A stretch of 64,000 nucleotides of DNA from Sternotherus odoratus (Eukaryota; Chordata; Testudines; Kinosternidae): assembly GCA_032164245.1 (NCBI GenBank), contig JAVMKO010000001.1, forward strand, positions 251,109,644-251,173,643. Reading direction: 5' to 3'. Position numbers and translations under genes: made by a program. The notes beneath the pieces are model-generated. The model was not told the origin of the DNA. It did no database searches and saw only the letters and a program-made list of their open reading frames with translations. How positions within the stretch are numbered: the stretch's first letter is position 1; every line of letters begins with the position of its first letter. Below, piece after piece: positions 22,739 to 33,873 of the stretch.

Positions 22739-23979
22739 TGTGCTAGGTTCTTCCCGGGATACCATCTGGAACTGGGGTACCACTGAACCCCCGACCCACC
22801 AGCCTGGGCTCTTCCTTATACCATATTGCTGTGACAAGCTGAAAAGCCCTCCTGCTTGCATTTTCACCAGCCTTCGTGCAGGTAGAGCCACAACTTGCTG
22901 CAGTTACATGCAGGCTCTCTGTCCAGCGCTTGCAGTGAACCAACAATGGAAAGCTTACAGCTAAGGCAACATCCAACTTCCCAGGCACACACCCCCTCTG
23001 AAGTATAAACCCAAAATTATACCATCTTGCACAGCACAGGGAACTGTACAGCGTAAGCTCATAACGTTCGCCCCCTCCCTCAATGCAGAGAAGAATATGT
23101 AACAGCCTTTGCTCCCATACACTTCACTCTAACTCACTGGTTTAAATAAAGCAAAACCAAGTTTATTAACTACAAAAGGTAGATTTTAAGGGCTAGCAAG
23201 CAGATCAAAGCAGATTACCTAGTACATAAAATACACAAACTAAGCTTAATATACTAAATAGATTGGATATGAATAGCAGATTCTCACCCTAAGAGATCAT
23301 ACAAACAGGCTGCAGATTCTTAAGGGGCAAGCTGTACTTGCTTTACAGCTTGAAATCCCCAGGTGTTTCATTTACAGGCTAGAAATCCCGGTACTTTTGT
23401 TCCTCAGGTGTTTCCAGGAGTCTTCCTGTATGGGGAGTGAAGAACACCAGATGATTTCACTCCCTGACTTAGATAGCTCTTGAATATGGTGGGAACCCTT
23501 TGTTTTGAAGCTTGATTCCCAGACCAGTATGTGGAAAAATACTGACATTCCAAAATGGAGTCCAGCATTATGTGGTCTGATCACATGTCCTTGTAGAGTC
23601 ATGGCAGCCATTACTCAGTCCGTTTGAGATGTTCTTAGGAAGGCTCCCCAGGTGGGAGATAAGCTTTTTCTAAGGCCTATTGTTTTTTCCTATGGTCTAC
23701 TGCCCTGAACAGGCCCTTTCCCACCCACTATCTAGACCGAAAACATCTTGTCTAGTGGATGTTACCCAGGTGTAATTACATTGGAAATACAGATACATAG
23801 TTAATATTCATAGTTTCATATACAAAAATGATATATGCATCCAGATAGGATAATCATAGTCAGCTAATCATAACTTTTCCAATGACATCTCACATTACTT
23901 ATCTTGCACAAAATACATCATAATGTCATACTCATATCATCTTAATATCACTATGAAGAATATGGAGTGCAGTGTTACA
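22739..23979 (-). mobile_element. Solo LTR, 1241 bp
   Basis: The element starts TGTGCTAGG, ends GTGTTACA, and is flanked by a perfect 5-bp duplication ACTTG (22734-22738 and 23980-23984). Read on the minus strand it opens with TGTAACACTGCACTCCATAT, and this whole side aligns with the plus-strand LTR at 35436-36581. The two are therefore one LTR family in opposite orientation. No internal retroviral or Gypsy sequence is attached, so it is a solo LTR left by LTR-LTR recombination. It splits a CR1 relic. Confidence 0.88.
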
Positions 23980-23984
23980 ACTTG

Positions 23985-25870
23985 GACTTCAGTAAAGCAT
24001 TTGACCCGCTACCACATGTGAAATGATTAGTTACATTAGAGAAGATGGAGAGCAGTATAATCATTGTAAGGTGGATAAAGAACTGACTAAAGGGGAGATG
24101 GTTCTGTGCTGTGCTGAAAGGTGGATTATCAGACTGGAAGGAAGTTATTAGCGGAGTTCCTTGAGGATCAGTTTTGGGACCAATCTTATTCAATATTTTT
24201 CTTAATGACTTTAGCACCAAAAATAGGAGTGTGGTAATGATGATACAGCATTTGGAAGCACTGTCAATACATAGGAGGGCCGAAATATTATACTGGAAGA
24301 TCTGAATGACCTTGAACACCAGAGTGACAGAAATGGGATGAAATTCATTAGTACAAAATGCAAGGAGATGCACTAAGGATCCAATTGTGTGAATTTCTAC
24401 TACAAGCTGAGGGCTTATCCGTTGGAAGCAACAAAGGAGGAAATAGATCTGGGTGTGTGGATCAATGAGGATGACTGAGCAACTGGCGTAATGTGGTAGT
24501 GAAACAAGCAAAGGCAAGGCTAGGATGTATCAGGCGAAGAATTTCCAGTAGAGCTAGGGAAGTATTAATGCCATTGTACAAGGCACTGGTAAGACCTCAT
24601 TGTAAATATGGTTTACATGTCTGGTCGCCCTTTACAAGAAAGATTAATTCAAACTGGAACCGGTGCAGAGAAGAGCTACCAGTATGATTAGGGGCATGGA
24701 GGGCCTGTCTTATGTGAGAAGACTGGAAGAGCTTGGCTTGTTTTAGCCTAGTAAAAAGAAGGCTGAGAGAGAATGTTTGCTCTATAGAAAGACATCTGGG
24801 GGGCAGGAAGGAGGCTGTACTAGGCATGGAGAAGAGCTATGTAAGCTAATGAGTACAAGTTCATATAATGCTAACAGTCCCTGGTCATTAACAGGCGGGA
24901 TCAAACCAGGAGTGCATGAGCCTCTACTGCATGAGCTAAAAGCCAGCTGCCTATTAGGTAAGGCTGTAGAGCAGAGTCTCTCTCAACATGGTCTTGGTGC
25001 CACTAGATGGGACAGAACACCACACCCAGGAAGTGTGTGGGTTACATTGACACAAGACAAAACGGGCATAAAGTGACCATGAACAAATTCAGGCTGGAAA
25101 TTGGAGGAAGATTTCTAACCGTCCGGGTGAGGTTCTGGAACAGCTTCCTGGTAGGAGGTGGGTGTGCGACACCTACCTCACACAACTTAAACAATGGAAT
25201 TAGTTTTGAGAGGGAGATGAACAAATTTATGTGTGTGCGTGTATGATGGGTTACTTGTGATGGTAGAGGGCAGAGCTTGGCAGCCTGGACTCAGTACCTA
25301 TCTATTCTATATTCCTAAAGGCTCATGTGCCAGGGTTTTAGGAGGCTACTTGCAGTGGTCGGGAAGTGTTGTCCACCCCCCACCCTCCCGTATAGTCTTT
25401 TTTTCCTTTTTGTTGTTTGGGTTTTTGTTCTCCTTCCTCTGAAGCATCAGGGATGGTCATGGCAGGAGATGGGACGTTTGATGGGGTGGACCAGGGCTCT
25501 GAGGAGGCACCGAGCATTCTCTATCTCTCAGGTGCTTGACTGGCCAGTTCTTGCTCACGTGTTCAGGGTCTAACTGAGGTCAGGAAGGAATTTTCCCTGC
25601 AAATCAGATTGGCCATGACCTTGGGGGCGTTTTCACCTTCCTATTCCATGCGTGGATGGAGGTCACTTGCCAGCAGTATCTGGGGATCTCTTACTTAATT
25701 ACTTCACTGCCATTGCTGCAGGCTCTGGTGCACCTGGGTCCTTCCTATTCTCCACCTGTGGCACATGATAGTTTAGTCTCCTGTCGGCTGTAATACTTTG
25801 ATCTAATTTCAGTTGTTGGTTTAGTGTGTGGGTGCTGGGTGCTGTTGTGATATACAAGAGGTCAGAAGTG
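23985..25870 (+). mobile_element. CR1 LINE relic, piece 3 (RT to 3' UTR)
   Basis: This continues piece 2 directly: 'gacttcagtaaagcatttga' gives the DFSKAFD motif of the RT. Further on, 'cctattcaatatt'-like wording gives an LFNIF-type piece near 24185, and 24508-24650 gives 'LGCIRRRISSRAREV' and 'LYKALVRPHCKYGL', the C-terminal RT region. After about 25250 comes a long 3' untranslated region ('gcaggagatgggacgtttga', 'ggtcaggaaggaattttccc'). It has multiple stops and no function. The exact 3' end near 25850-25880 is uncertain. Confidence 0.82.
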
Positions 25871-26028
25871 GGTTTAGTTGGCTCCCTGAGATAGCAGATA
25901 CAGGGGAGATAGCAGTAGCTCTCTAGAAGTAGAGAGGACTACAGGAGGGCAAGTAAGCCCTGAAGCAAAGACTGTAGTGTTCAGATCAGTTTCTGTCTGC
26001 ATCCTGTAAACACTTGCCCATCCCGGTA
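25871..26028. other. No gene recognised
   Basis: Short transition between the CR1 tail and a tandem duplication. I see nothing I can name. Confidence 0.4.
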
Positions 26029-26234
26029 TTGCCCTGGCCTCTTCTTTTGTCATTCAGTTTCGCATGCATTCTATAACACTGTGCGTTTTCTCACCTTTTG
26101 GGGGAGAAACCAGACTTTGAGTCACCTGCTTTTGCCCTGGCCTCGTCTTTTGACATTCAGTTCCGCGTGCATTCTATAACAATATGCATTTCCTCCCCCT
26201 TTGGGGGCGAAGCCAGACTTTGAGGCACCTGCTC
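26029..26234 (+). repeat. Tandem duplication, two 103-bp units
   Basis: Unit 1 (26029-26131) and unit 2 (26132-26234) both read 'ttgccctggcctc', 'cattctataaca', 'tttgggggagaaaccagact' or close variants, at about 86 percent identity. The duplication lies just upstream of a CCAAT box and a CRE-like site, so it could be part of an unidentified LTR or promoter. Confidence 0.85.
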
Positions 26235-26260
26235 CCCTACTTGGTGTAAACTTTGCTTGT

Positions 26261-26515
26261 GCCAATCAGAAGCGAACACAAACAGGTTTTGGGCCCCGTC
26301 CCCTATGACACTTTTGTGATGTCATAGTTGGTACTTATGTTTCTGCCTGCCATGTGCAGACAGAGAGAGGAAACGAATCCCGTGTATCCGTGTATCCTGT
26401 GTACCCCACGTAACCGAGCCTGATCAACTCGAAGCCTCTCTCTCAGCTCACATGTTTCAAATAGAGCTTATACGTTTACCGGTCGTGTTATGCGTTGGTT
26501 TGTATTTGTAAGTAT
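26261..26515 (+). promoter_or_regulatory. Promoter-like cluster (CCAAT, CRE-like, splice donor)
   Basis: A CCAAT box (CCAATCAG near 26262) is followed by TGATGTCA (26317-26324), close to the cAMP-response element, and further down by GTAAGT (26508-26513) in a good donor context. This order resembles an LTR or a non-coding first exon. I see no TATA box, no gene downstream and no matching LTR ends, so this is only a suggestion. Confidence 0.25.
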
Positions 26516-27020
26516 GAATTATTACTAAATGCTGCATCTTTGTTTGTAAATAATGTTAGCAGGCATTTTAGTCATTGTGTGTTTTAAGTTTCATTGTCTA
26601 TTAGCTAATCAAAAAACTGCTCCCTTACCCCTTGTAATTATCCCCAGTAAAACTTTGAATTGATTTATTTTTACTTGTGTGTGTGTGTGTCTGTGCATCT
26701 GCAGCTCACGTCCTGACCCACACTCTCCTTGCGTCTCTTACCTATATAGTTTATTGCCACGTGCAACCTGGTAAATAACAGGCCTGCAATTTTTCCTCGC
26801 CCCTGCGAGTCCGTGGCAATCCTCATGTAGAAGCATCCAAACCTGGGGAGAAGGCTTGTTATAAAGTTTACATTAATTTCTTTGATATTTTGACCTTCCA
26901 CAGCAAGTGGACTTTGCTTTAGAGAAAGTTGGGATAGACACCTGCTTGCAGTATGACAATAATTTTATAAAGAATCTGAACTTTGCTTTATAGGTCAATT
27001 AAAAGATCTTAGCATTTATA

Positions 27021-27068
27021 AATATATATATATATATATGTATACATACATATATATATATATATTTA
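27021..27068. repeat. (TA)n microsatellite
   Basis: An alternating TA run is broken by 'tgtatacatacata'. Confidence 0.9.
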
Positions 27069-27116
27069 CTCTATAGCTAGCCAGTGTAAAAAGAGTGTGA
27101 TCAAAGGAAAATGTGC

Positions 27117-27898
27117 TGTCAAGGTGTCTTTCCCCACTCTGAACTCTAGGGTAAAGTTGTGGGGATCCCGCATGAAAGAATAAATCACCCCCCAATCTTA
27201 TTTTACCAGCTTAGGTTAAAACTTCCCCCCAGAACATAAACTTCCCCCATGTCTGAGCTTAGAAAACGCTGCCACCACCAATTTGAGCCCCCAAAACCAT
27301 GGGTTAGGGTAAATTGGAATCCCGAAGTAACACCCCCCAGATCCCTCCCCTTTTACTGGGAGAGATTCGAGAACAAAGACCACAAACCCTCACTTGTTGT
27401 GAGACGTGCCCGATCCAAACCAGGATCAATCCAATGGAAACATTAAAATCTTTCTTTTAAGAAAAGGAAAAGAAGGAGCTTAACCCCCTTGTACAGAAAT
27501 CAATAGAAGAACAACTCACTGGCATCACATAGTATAACTGACCCCTCCCGCCTTTTCTGGGAATTCTTCCACTGCTACAGCTTAACAGCAAAGATACACC
27601 GTGGCCAATTATCAAGTGATACAGTTCAAGCTTACAAATCACTTACTGCTGGACTTGCTTTTCTTAGAAGATTATAGAAATGTAGAATAGAAACATAGAT
27701 TTGGTTCCTCCCATAGCCAGAGGAACGGCACAGACAGACCCCGAGTGAGTGGAGGAGAAAATGAAAGAGCGGGAGAAAGTGAAACTAAAAACCCTTTCCT
27801 TTGTTCTCCGTTGATTACATCATCTCCCTCTCTCAGTTGCTTCAGGTTAACCCTTCACAGGTAAAACAGTAATTCTAAGCTACTTCATACTTATGACA
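27117..27898 (-). mobile_element. Solo LTR, 782 bp
   Basis: The block starts TGTCAAGG and ends TTATGACA, proper TG...CA termini. Flanking pentamers TGTGC (27112-27116) and TGTGT (27899-27903) match at 4 of 5. Read on the minus strand, the start TGTCATAAGTATGAAG resembles a common turtle endogenous-retrovirus LTR, which is why I give the minus strand; that part is from memory of the family and is tentative. No internal region is attached, and no protein is encoded. Confidence 0.7.
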
Positions 27899-29010
27899 TG
27901 TGTGGAACTTCCTTCTCTACAAGACTACCACACTGGCGGAATTTTATATACGCTGAAGCTAAGCGCTCAGGCGGATTGGGAAGCCAGACAGCAGGGCATT
28001 ACAGTAATCTAATTGGAAGGAGATAAGAGGCTGGATGAGCTTCTCAGTATCTGATATGGATAAAGAGCAGACAGAAGCCTGCTCATGTTCTTAGAACGAT
28101 GAGAGGCCTCAATATAGCAGAGAAAATGATCATTGGAGAGACGAGGTCAATGTTTAAACTGGATATACTATGCACCTTTCATAATCTGAGTTCATTCTAT
28201 CCCTATCTATATATCCAACAGATCTGTTCGGCAGCACACAAGTAGTGTGAATTTGATTAGCTGACTTAGCTAACTCATAACTGTCAGTAGTGCAGAACTA
28301 AAATTAGAGCTGACTGAGTAATTCCCAGTGAATAATTTATTCCACAAACATAGCACCTCTGTCTGCTCATGGAATGCCTGTGATCACTTTGTGATGACCT
28401 TAGACTTCTGTTCTTTGAATTTACTTAGCACATTTTTATGAATTGTTTGTAAGTTCACGGTTTACAGTATTTGATTTTTGAGCATATTCCTCCTTGGTTG
28501 AGTATATCTGCAGGGCCTGATCCAGAACCTTTGTGATTAACTTCACAGGGCCTTGGATCAGGACTCTAGTCAGGAAATGGACTTAACGAAACCATGGGGA
28601 GAGGCCAGATGGATTAAGGAACATAGGCATTGTTTACCATGTTCCTTTCTGGGCCACGTAAGTCTTTCACAAGCTAACATTCTTAAGAAAAAAGAAAAGC
28701 CACTATAAGATTTATTGGACCTATAACACCAGAGCAAAGTGGCTGTAAAATAGTATGCTAACTTTGTGGTTTTTATACTCAATTTGTGCTAGTGCAAATG
28801 ACTAAACAAGTTGTGGTGCAGTAGAGACTCAGGCCCACAGGAGAGGTGAGGGCACAAGGTCTAACACCTGATAGGTACACTCAGAAAGACCAGAAGGGGT
28901 GCGACTAGTCCTACAACTGTGAGAGGAACAGAAATGGCATATGGACTCCAGTTTAACAATCAGGTCTTCCCTTCTTTATCCTGCATAAATACCCCACATG
29001 GAACCCACCT
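27899..29010. other. No gene recognised; one old palindromic repeat
   Basis: The only repeat I can point to is a degraded palindrome at 28514-28562, where 'gggcctgatccagaacc' faces 'gggccttggatcagg'. Otherwise the sequence is unremarkable. Confidence 0.45.
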
Positions 29011-29210
29011 AATATATGGAGATATTCCTATCTTATAGAACTGGAAGGACCTTGAAAGGTCATTGAGTCCAGTCCTCTGCCTACACTAGCAGTACCAAGT
29101 ACTGTCTCCTGACAGATTTTTTTGCCCCAAATGGCCCCCTCAAGGATTGAGCTCACAACCCGAGGTTTAGCAGACCAATGCACAAACCACTGAGCTATCC
29201 CTCCCCCCTC
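29011..29210 (-). mobile_element. tRNA-derived SINE with CR1-like tail (Cry type)
   Basis: Read on the minus strand, the element begins GGGGGAGGGATAGCTCAGTGG, holding a good pol III A box (TAGCTCAGTGG). About 40 bases later GTGAGCTCAATCC fits the B box. The body is followed by a tail whose plus-strand form 'gaccttgaaaggtcattgag' resembles the CR1 3' end, the design known for turtle Cry SINEs, which are thought to be moved by CR1-type machinery. It is about 200 bp and mutated relative to the consensus wording I know. It codes for nothing. Confidence 0.82.
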
Positions 29211-30330
29211 ACTGTTATGCATATGTTTAGGCTGTTGTGTGATGTGGTTGCTAAAGTGCTGCATTACCAGTCTCAAGACTGCTAGAGTGTTGCTACTTCT
29301 AGCTGCGAATTAATTCAAATCAGCATGGGAAGTGGTTCCTCTCTGACTTCTAGTGCCTTGAAATTGTGCTTCTTAGGATGCAGGCATGTTAATTAGCAGC
29401 TCACTGTGATGGCTTTGCCCCCTTGTGCCTAGAGGTATGCAGAGGGGATATAAATACTACAACCTCTGACAGCTATTAGAGATTTGCCTTCAGCTCAAGT
29501 AGAAGAGTTATTGATATTGGTTCCCAGGGTCTCTGGCACATGTCCCTAGATTCCTCACAGACTGAAGCAGCATCACTTACTTATGAGACTAAAGAGATGG
29601 ATTTGATGCTATGAACTTTGGGGGGTGGGGAATCTATCAAGTTTTCACAAAATATTTGTGGGAGCAAAAAGATGTGTCATGTACCGCTCTTCCCTGATCA
29701 AAATCTCTAGTGAGGCCTCTAGACCTCAAAACCAACCTCTCAAAAAAGGACCAAGCAGGCTGGTGTTTTATTACCTCATCCTTTGCACCCCACATCTCCT
29801 ATTACTCCATTTCCTGGAAGGTTAACTATGCAGTTCTGCTCTGAAAATCTGTTATAATGCTATTGTGCAGGCCCAGGGTTATGGTCTTCTCAGTCATTTC
29901 AAAATCGAATGTGTTCTCATTGCCAGCAATTCCCCAGCCATCATCCCTGCAAATTCCATCTGGGTTCTGAAAGCGAAACTGAATTCTTTCAGGTTCCTGT
30001 ACAACTATGAATAATAAATATTCTGCAAGCCAGATTCTTCCCGCAATCAGTCCAGTGCAATTCTGTTGGCTTCAAACTAAATCAAAACATGGGGCTGCCG
30101 CTTGTACCTGTAGACAGACTTTATCTTTACAGCTGATACCTAGTGAATCTGTAGAAGATGCATGATTGAAAATAGAAGCCAATTCACTGTTTTAGTTGTG
30201 TTGGCTCTGCAGGGCCAACAGGAATAGCAGGCAATAAAAATTCATTTTTGGTACTAAAGTAAATGTGGTACTGGGGAAAAAAAACACGCTGAGCAGATCT
30301 GATGTTTGAAAAGGTGCAGTTTGAACATAA
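29211..30330. other. No gene recognised
   Basis: I see no gene and no repeat that I can name in this stretch. The 66-aa frame at 29625-29825 has no recognisable feature. Confidence 0.45.
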
Positions 30331-30431
30331 AAAGAACAAGGAGTACTTGTGGCACCTTAGAAACTAAAAAATTTACTTTCATGCCACTTTTAGGCTGGTT
30401 ACTGAGTGGCTAGAGACATTGAAGTGTTCTC

Positions 30432-30653
30432 CTACTGATTTTTAATGTTATGATTCCTGATGTCAGATTTGTGTCCATTTATTCTTTTGTGTAGTGACTG
30501 TTTGGTTTGGCCAATGTATGTGGCAGAGGGGCATTGCTGGCACATGATGACATATATCACATTGGTAGATGTGCATGAGCCCCTGATGTCATGGCTGATG
30601 TGATTAGGTCCTATGATGGTGTCACTTGAATAGATATGTGGACAGATTGGCAT
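30432..30653 (-). pseudogene. GIY-YIG endonuclease domain of a Penelope-like element
   Basis: The 73-residue frame contains NVIYVIMCQQC (the GIY-side motif with its paired cysteines), then TYIGQT (the YIG-side motif) about a dozen residues later, then LHKRINGHKSDI with the conserved arginine. In this family the domain nicks target DNA for retrotransposition. The frame stops soon after the core, and the usual C-terminal stretch is replaced by stops. It lies downstream, in element orientation, of the RT remnant at 31079-31300. Confidence 0.85.
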
Positions 30654-31078
30654 CGGACTTTGTTGCAGGGATAGGTTCCTGGATTGGTGTTTCTGTTGTG
30701 TGGTATGTGGTTGCTGGTGAGTATTTGCTTCGGGTTGGGTGGCTGTCTGTAAGTGAGGACTCGTCTGCCTCCCAAGATCTGTGAGAGTGAGGGATCGTCC
30801 TTCAGGAAAGATTATAGATCTTTAATGATGCACTGGAGACGTTTTAGTTGAGGGCTGTAGGTGATGACTTGTGGCATTCTATTACTTTCTTTGTTGGGCC
30901 TGTCTTGTAGTAGGTGACTTCTGGGTACTCTTCTGGCTCTGTCAATCTGTTTCTTCCCTTCAGCAGGTGGGTATTGGTGTTTTAGGAATGCTTGATAGAG
31001 ATCTTGTAGGTGTTTGTCTCTGTCTGAGGGATTGGAGCAAATGTGGTTTTATCTTAGAGATTGGCTGTTGACAAGAGA

Positions 31079-31300
31079 TCATGTGATGTGTCTTGGATGG
31101 AAGCTGGAAGCATATAGGTAAGTATAGCGGTCAGTAGGTTTCCAGTAAAGGGTGGTGTTTATGTGACCATCGCTTATTAGCACTGTAGTGTCAAGGAAGT
31201 GGATTGCTTGTGTGGATTGGTCCAGAGTAGACCCACACTTTGAAGCCACTTTTGAGCTAATTCTTGGGATAGCTACACATGCTGGCAAGGGGACTGACAA
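31079..31300 (-). pseudogene. RT thumb-region remnant of a Penelope-like element
   Basis: The frame includes IHFLDTTVLISDGHINTTLY and then KPTDRYTYLYASSFHPRHI, which match the conserved FLD...KPTD...S.HP blocks at the C-terminal side of Penelope reverse transcriptases. The catalytic palm lies further upstream and is absent, so the copy is 5' truncated near 31310. It belongs with the GIY-YIG domain downstream. Confidence 0.82.
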
Positions 31301-31310
31301 AATTCTTTGC

Positions 31311-31950
31311 TGAAAGACTGTAACCCATGCCTGCTTGGTGTGGCACTCTGGTCCCCCTCTAGTGACACCTAGACATTGATGAGCCTTCTACACTCATGTC
31401 CGTTAGCTCCTGCAGTAGATGCTCATGCATTAAGCTCCAGGAGTTTGATCCTGGCCAAGGATGACCAGGGTCTGTCGGCATTACAAGTCTAAGGAACTTC
31501 CAAGGGGCTCTGAAATAGTACATGCCACTGTGAGCATTTCTGTTCCGGAATTCCAGGGTATTTCTGGATGTGTAGAATCAATTACAGTTGAATTCACACA
31601 ACTGACAATAATGCCTGCTCATCAATTCTTTTTGTAGGAACTGGTTAGGTAGGGTTCCCTATGGAGCATTTTTTTCAGTCTGGTACTCTCTTGGCACTAT
31701 AGGAGGTGGGGTATTAATACAACAATGCAGCTGCACTTTGGAGAGTCCTCTTTTAAGCTAAAGCCCCTGTGAATAAAACTAGAGGTGGGCCAAGATCAGA
31801 ACCCAGATCAGACCAGCCACAAACTTTCCCAAAGTGCACATCCACATCTGGCTATCAATTTCCCGCCTATGACACTTATTTCCATGCTATAATGAACAAA
31901 ATCCCCACCCCCGCCAGAGTTGGATGACTGACTGGTGCTGTTTGACTTCC
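31311..31950. other. No gene; possible degraded tRNA-type repeat
   Basis: Near 31400-31500 the text 'gttagctcctgcagtagatg' and 'gaggagtttgatcctgg'-like wording vaguely resembles A and B boxes of a tRNA-derived repeat, but it is too worn to call. Nothing else is recognised. Confidence 0.3.
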
Positions 31951-31963
31951 ATCTCCGAGTAAA

Positions 31964-32020
31964 AAGAATAGGAGTACTTGTGGCACCTTAGAGACTAACA
32001 AATTTATTTCAGCATAAGTA
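31964..32020 (-). mobile_element. 57-bp Penelope-like tail with 11-bp TSD
   Basis: Only the last 57 bases of a Penelope-like 3' tail are present; on the minus strand they include 'gttagtctctaaggtgccac' and 'aagtactcc'. A perfect 11-bp duplication CTCCGAGTAAA flanks it (31953-31963 and 32021-32031). It is a severely 5' truncated insertion of the same tail family as the element at 30331. Confidence 0.9.
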
Positions 32021-32031
32021 CTCCGAGTAAA

Positions 32032-32630
32032 TCATTCATGTTCAACTTGGAACATATGTTTCCAGAGAGGCAAGCAAAAGAAACGTTTTATGCATGCCTG
32101 GTTAAACCTGCATACAAGGACACATGCACACAGATATAAAATCAATGAGCAGATATTCTACAAGTAGATTAGAGACTTGATAGCATGGTGATTGGCACTT
32201 TGGAAATGCAATCTACAGGTTATTACATCACCATGGTACCCAAAATGTAGTAGGCTCTCAAACACAAAGAAATAGGCAATCCCTGTTGTAAGGGGCAAAC
32301 TATCTAGAGTAGGTTAGATTATCAAACATTTGCCCTTTCAAACAACCTATATATGTACACTTTTCTGGCTGAAATGTCAGAAAGGGACAGAAATCCTCAC
32401 AGTGGCACGTGAGTATCATTTGGCTGATATATGTTGTCCCGTGTGACCAGTCATAATCCAAACACACATTGCATAAGAGATCTATTGAAACAGCAGCAAG
32501 TCCCACCATTCTCCTTTCTAAACCAGTAAGAAAAAATACAGTGTATTCTCTTCATTTCCTATGCACTAGTGGAAATCTTTGCTTCCCAATGGCAGTGGTG
32601 AGAAAATCTACCAAATAGAGTGCCTTTCTG
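32032..32630. other. No gene recognised
   Basis: Ordinary AT-rich sequence with no gene or nameable repeat. Confidence 0.5.
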
Positions 32631-32905
32631 GTACGTCTACACTGCAGCTGGGCACAAGCCTCCCAACCCAGGTAAACAGACCCAGGTGCTAGCTCAAGTC
32701 GAATTAGCGCATCAAAAATTGCAGTGTGGTCATTGCAACCTGGGTGGCAGTTCCAATCCCCTGGGTCAGAGCTCAGCTGGGTAGCCTGAGTCTAGGCCAG
32801 AGACGCAACATCCACACTGCTGTTTTTAGCACGCTAGCACAAACCCCACTGGTGTGAACCTGTCTACCCAGGCTGGGAGACTCCCTCGTAGCTGACGTAC
32901 ACACA
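32631..32905. mobile_element. MITE-like repeat ('tacgtctacactgca' type)
   Basis: The left end 'ggtacgtctacactgcagct' is the terminus of a common reptile MITE, and the right end 'cctcgtagctgacgtac' is its degraded inverted counterpart. The interior has 'cagtgtggtcattgcaacct' and 'caacatccacactgctgttt', also family wording. I cannot define a target duplication, so the borders are approximate. Confidence 0.55.
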
Positions 32906-33873
32906 CAGTCCTTGTGGCATTCTGAAAGCAAAAGAAATAAGTCCCTTCAAAGGGACAATAATATGCACAGCATCCAGAATACACTAAGAAATCACAACTA
33001 ACAAAATAATAAAGCAAACAAAAATATTTCCCAAATATTATGAATGCCAAATGTTCGTCCTTAGCAACATAATTCAAAGCTGGTGGTAACACTGGAAAGA
33101 CAACCACAAAGACACACATCAAAGGAACCCCTGGAGCAATTTACACCCATCAATTAACAACACCAGGGAGGCTAGATTCAAAAAGTTACCATTCATCACA
33201 GTAAAAGGAAAGAGGAGGTTCATGAAAAGGAGAAACTACACCAGGGCCATTACTGCAGAGTGAAAGCAGCAATTGAAGGGCAACATGAGGATATAAAAGA
33301 CAAACAGAATAATTTGTTTCAGAACAATAAAAATGAAGGAGAAAGTCTGAATATAAGATCATGTGCATGTGTGAGAGAGAAACATATGATGTGGGGTTCT
33401 ATAAAACTTTTATTGCCACAATTTTGAGGTTCCTGTGTTACAAGTTTTCCCATGCAAATAGCAATAATTTTTTTTATAATACCCCATGCGGTTATACAAT
33501 CCACTGATAGCCTGTGGATCAAATTCCCTTTGAACATAAATCAGTACAGTCAATGTGGCTTCTGCATTTCATTTGTTTAGCTTAGTTCTTTATTCCCCCC
33601 CGATTTTCTTTCAAGTTGATCAAAAGTACATTGATATAACAGAGTCATTTGTACTGGTGAAGTCTTGAGTGTCCTTCACAGGCAATGCAATATCAAGTCA
33701 ATTTATCTACTGACTTGAAATTTACACCACAGCTTGCAGAATATAGGAATCTGTCTGATGATTTAAGACAAGGAGCACATTCATATCTGCACAGGGTCCA
33801 TGCTACCACTGGGATCCATACCAGTAGCACTGTTATCAGTGCCTGTATTTTACTAAGTATCAAACTTTATAGA
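32906..33873. other. No gene recognised
   Basis: AT-rich sequence. The 98-aa minus frame at 32826-33122 runs out of the MITE and has no recognisable domain. Confidence 0.5.

Larger units (their letters stand above)
30331..31310 (-). mobile_element. Penelope-like retroelement, 5' truncated
   Basis: Read on the minus strand, the element runs from the thumb side of a Penelope-type reverse transcriptase (31300-31079) to a GIY-YIG endonuclease (30653-30432), then to a 3' tail ending in 'ggtgccacaagtactcc' near 30335-30360. RT upstream of a C-terminal GIY-YIG domain is the defining layout of Penelope-like elements. Everything upstream of the RT thumb is missing, and the frame between the two domains is broken, so the copy is dead. 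Related tails occur at 31964-32020 and 58290-58423. Confidence 0.88.

Noticed and set aside
31400..31500. tRNA gene or SINE head
   Set aside because: The A-box and B-box resemblance is weak and no cloverleaf can be drawn convincingly.
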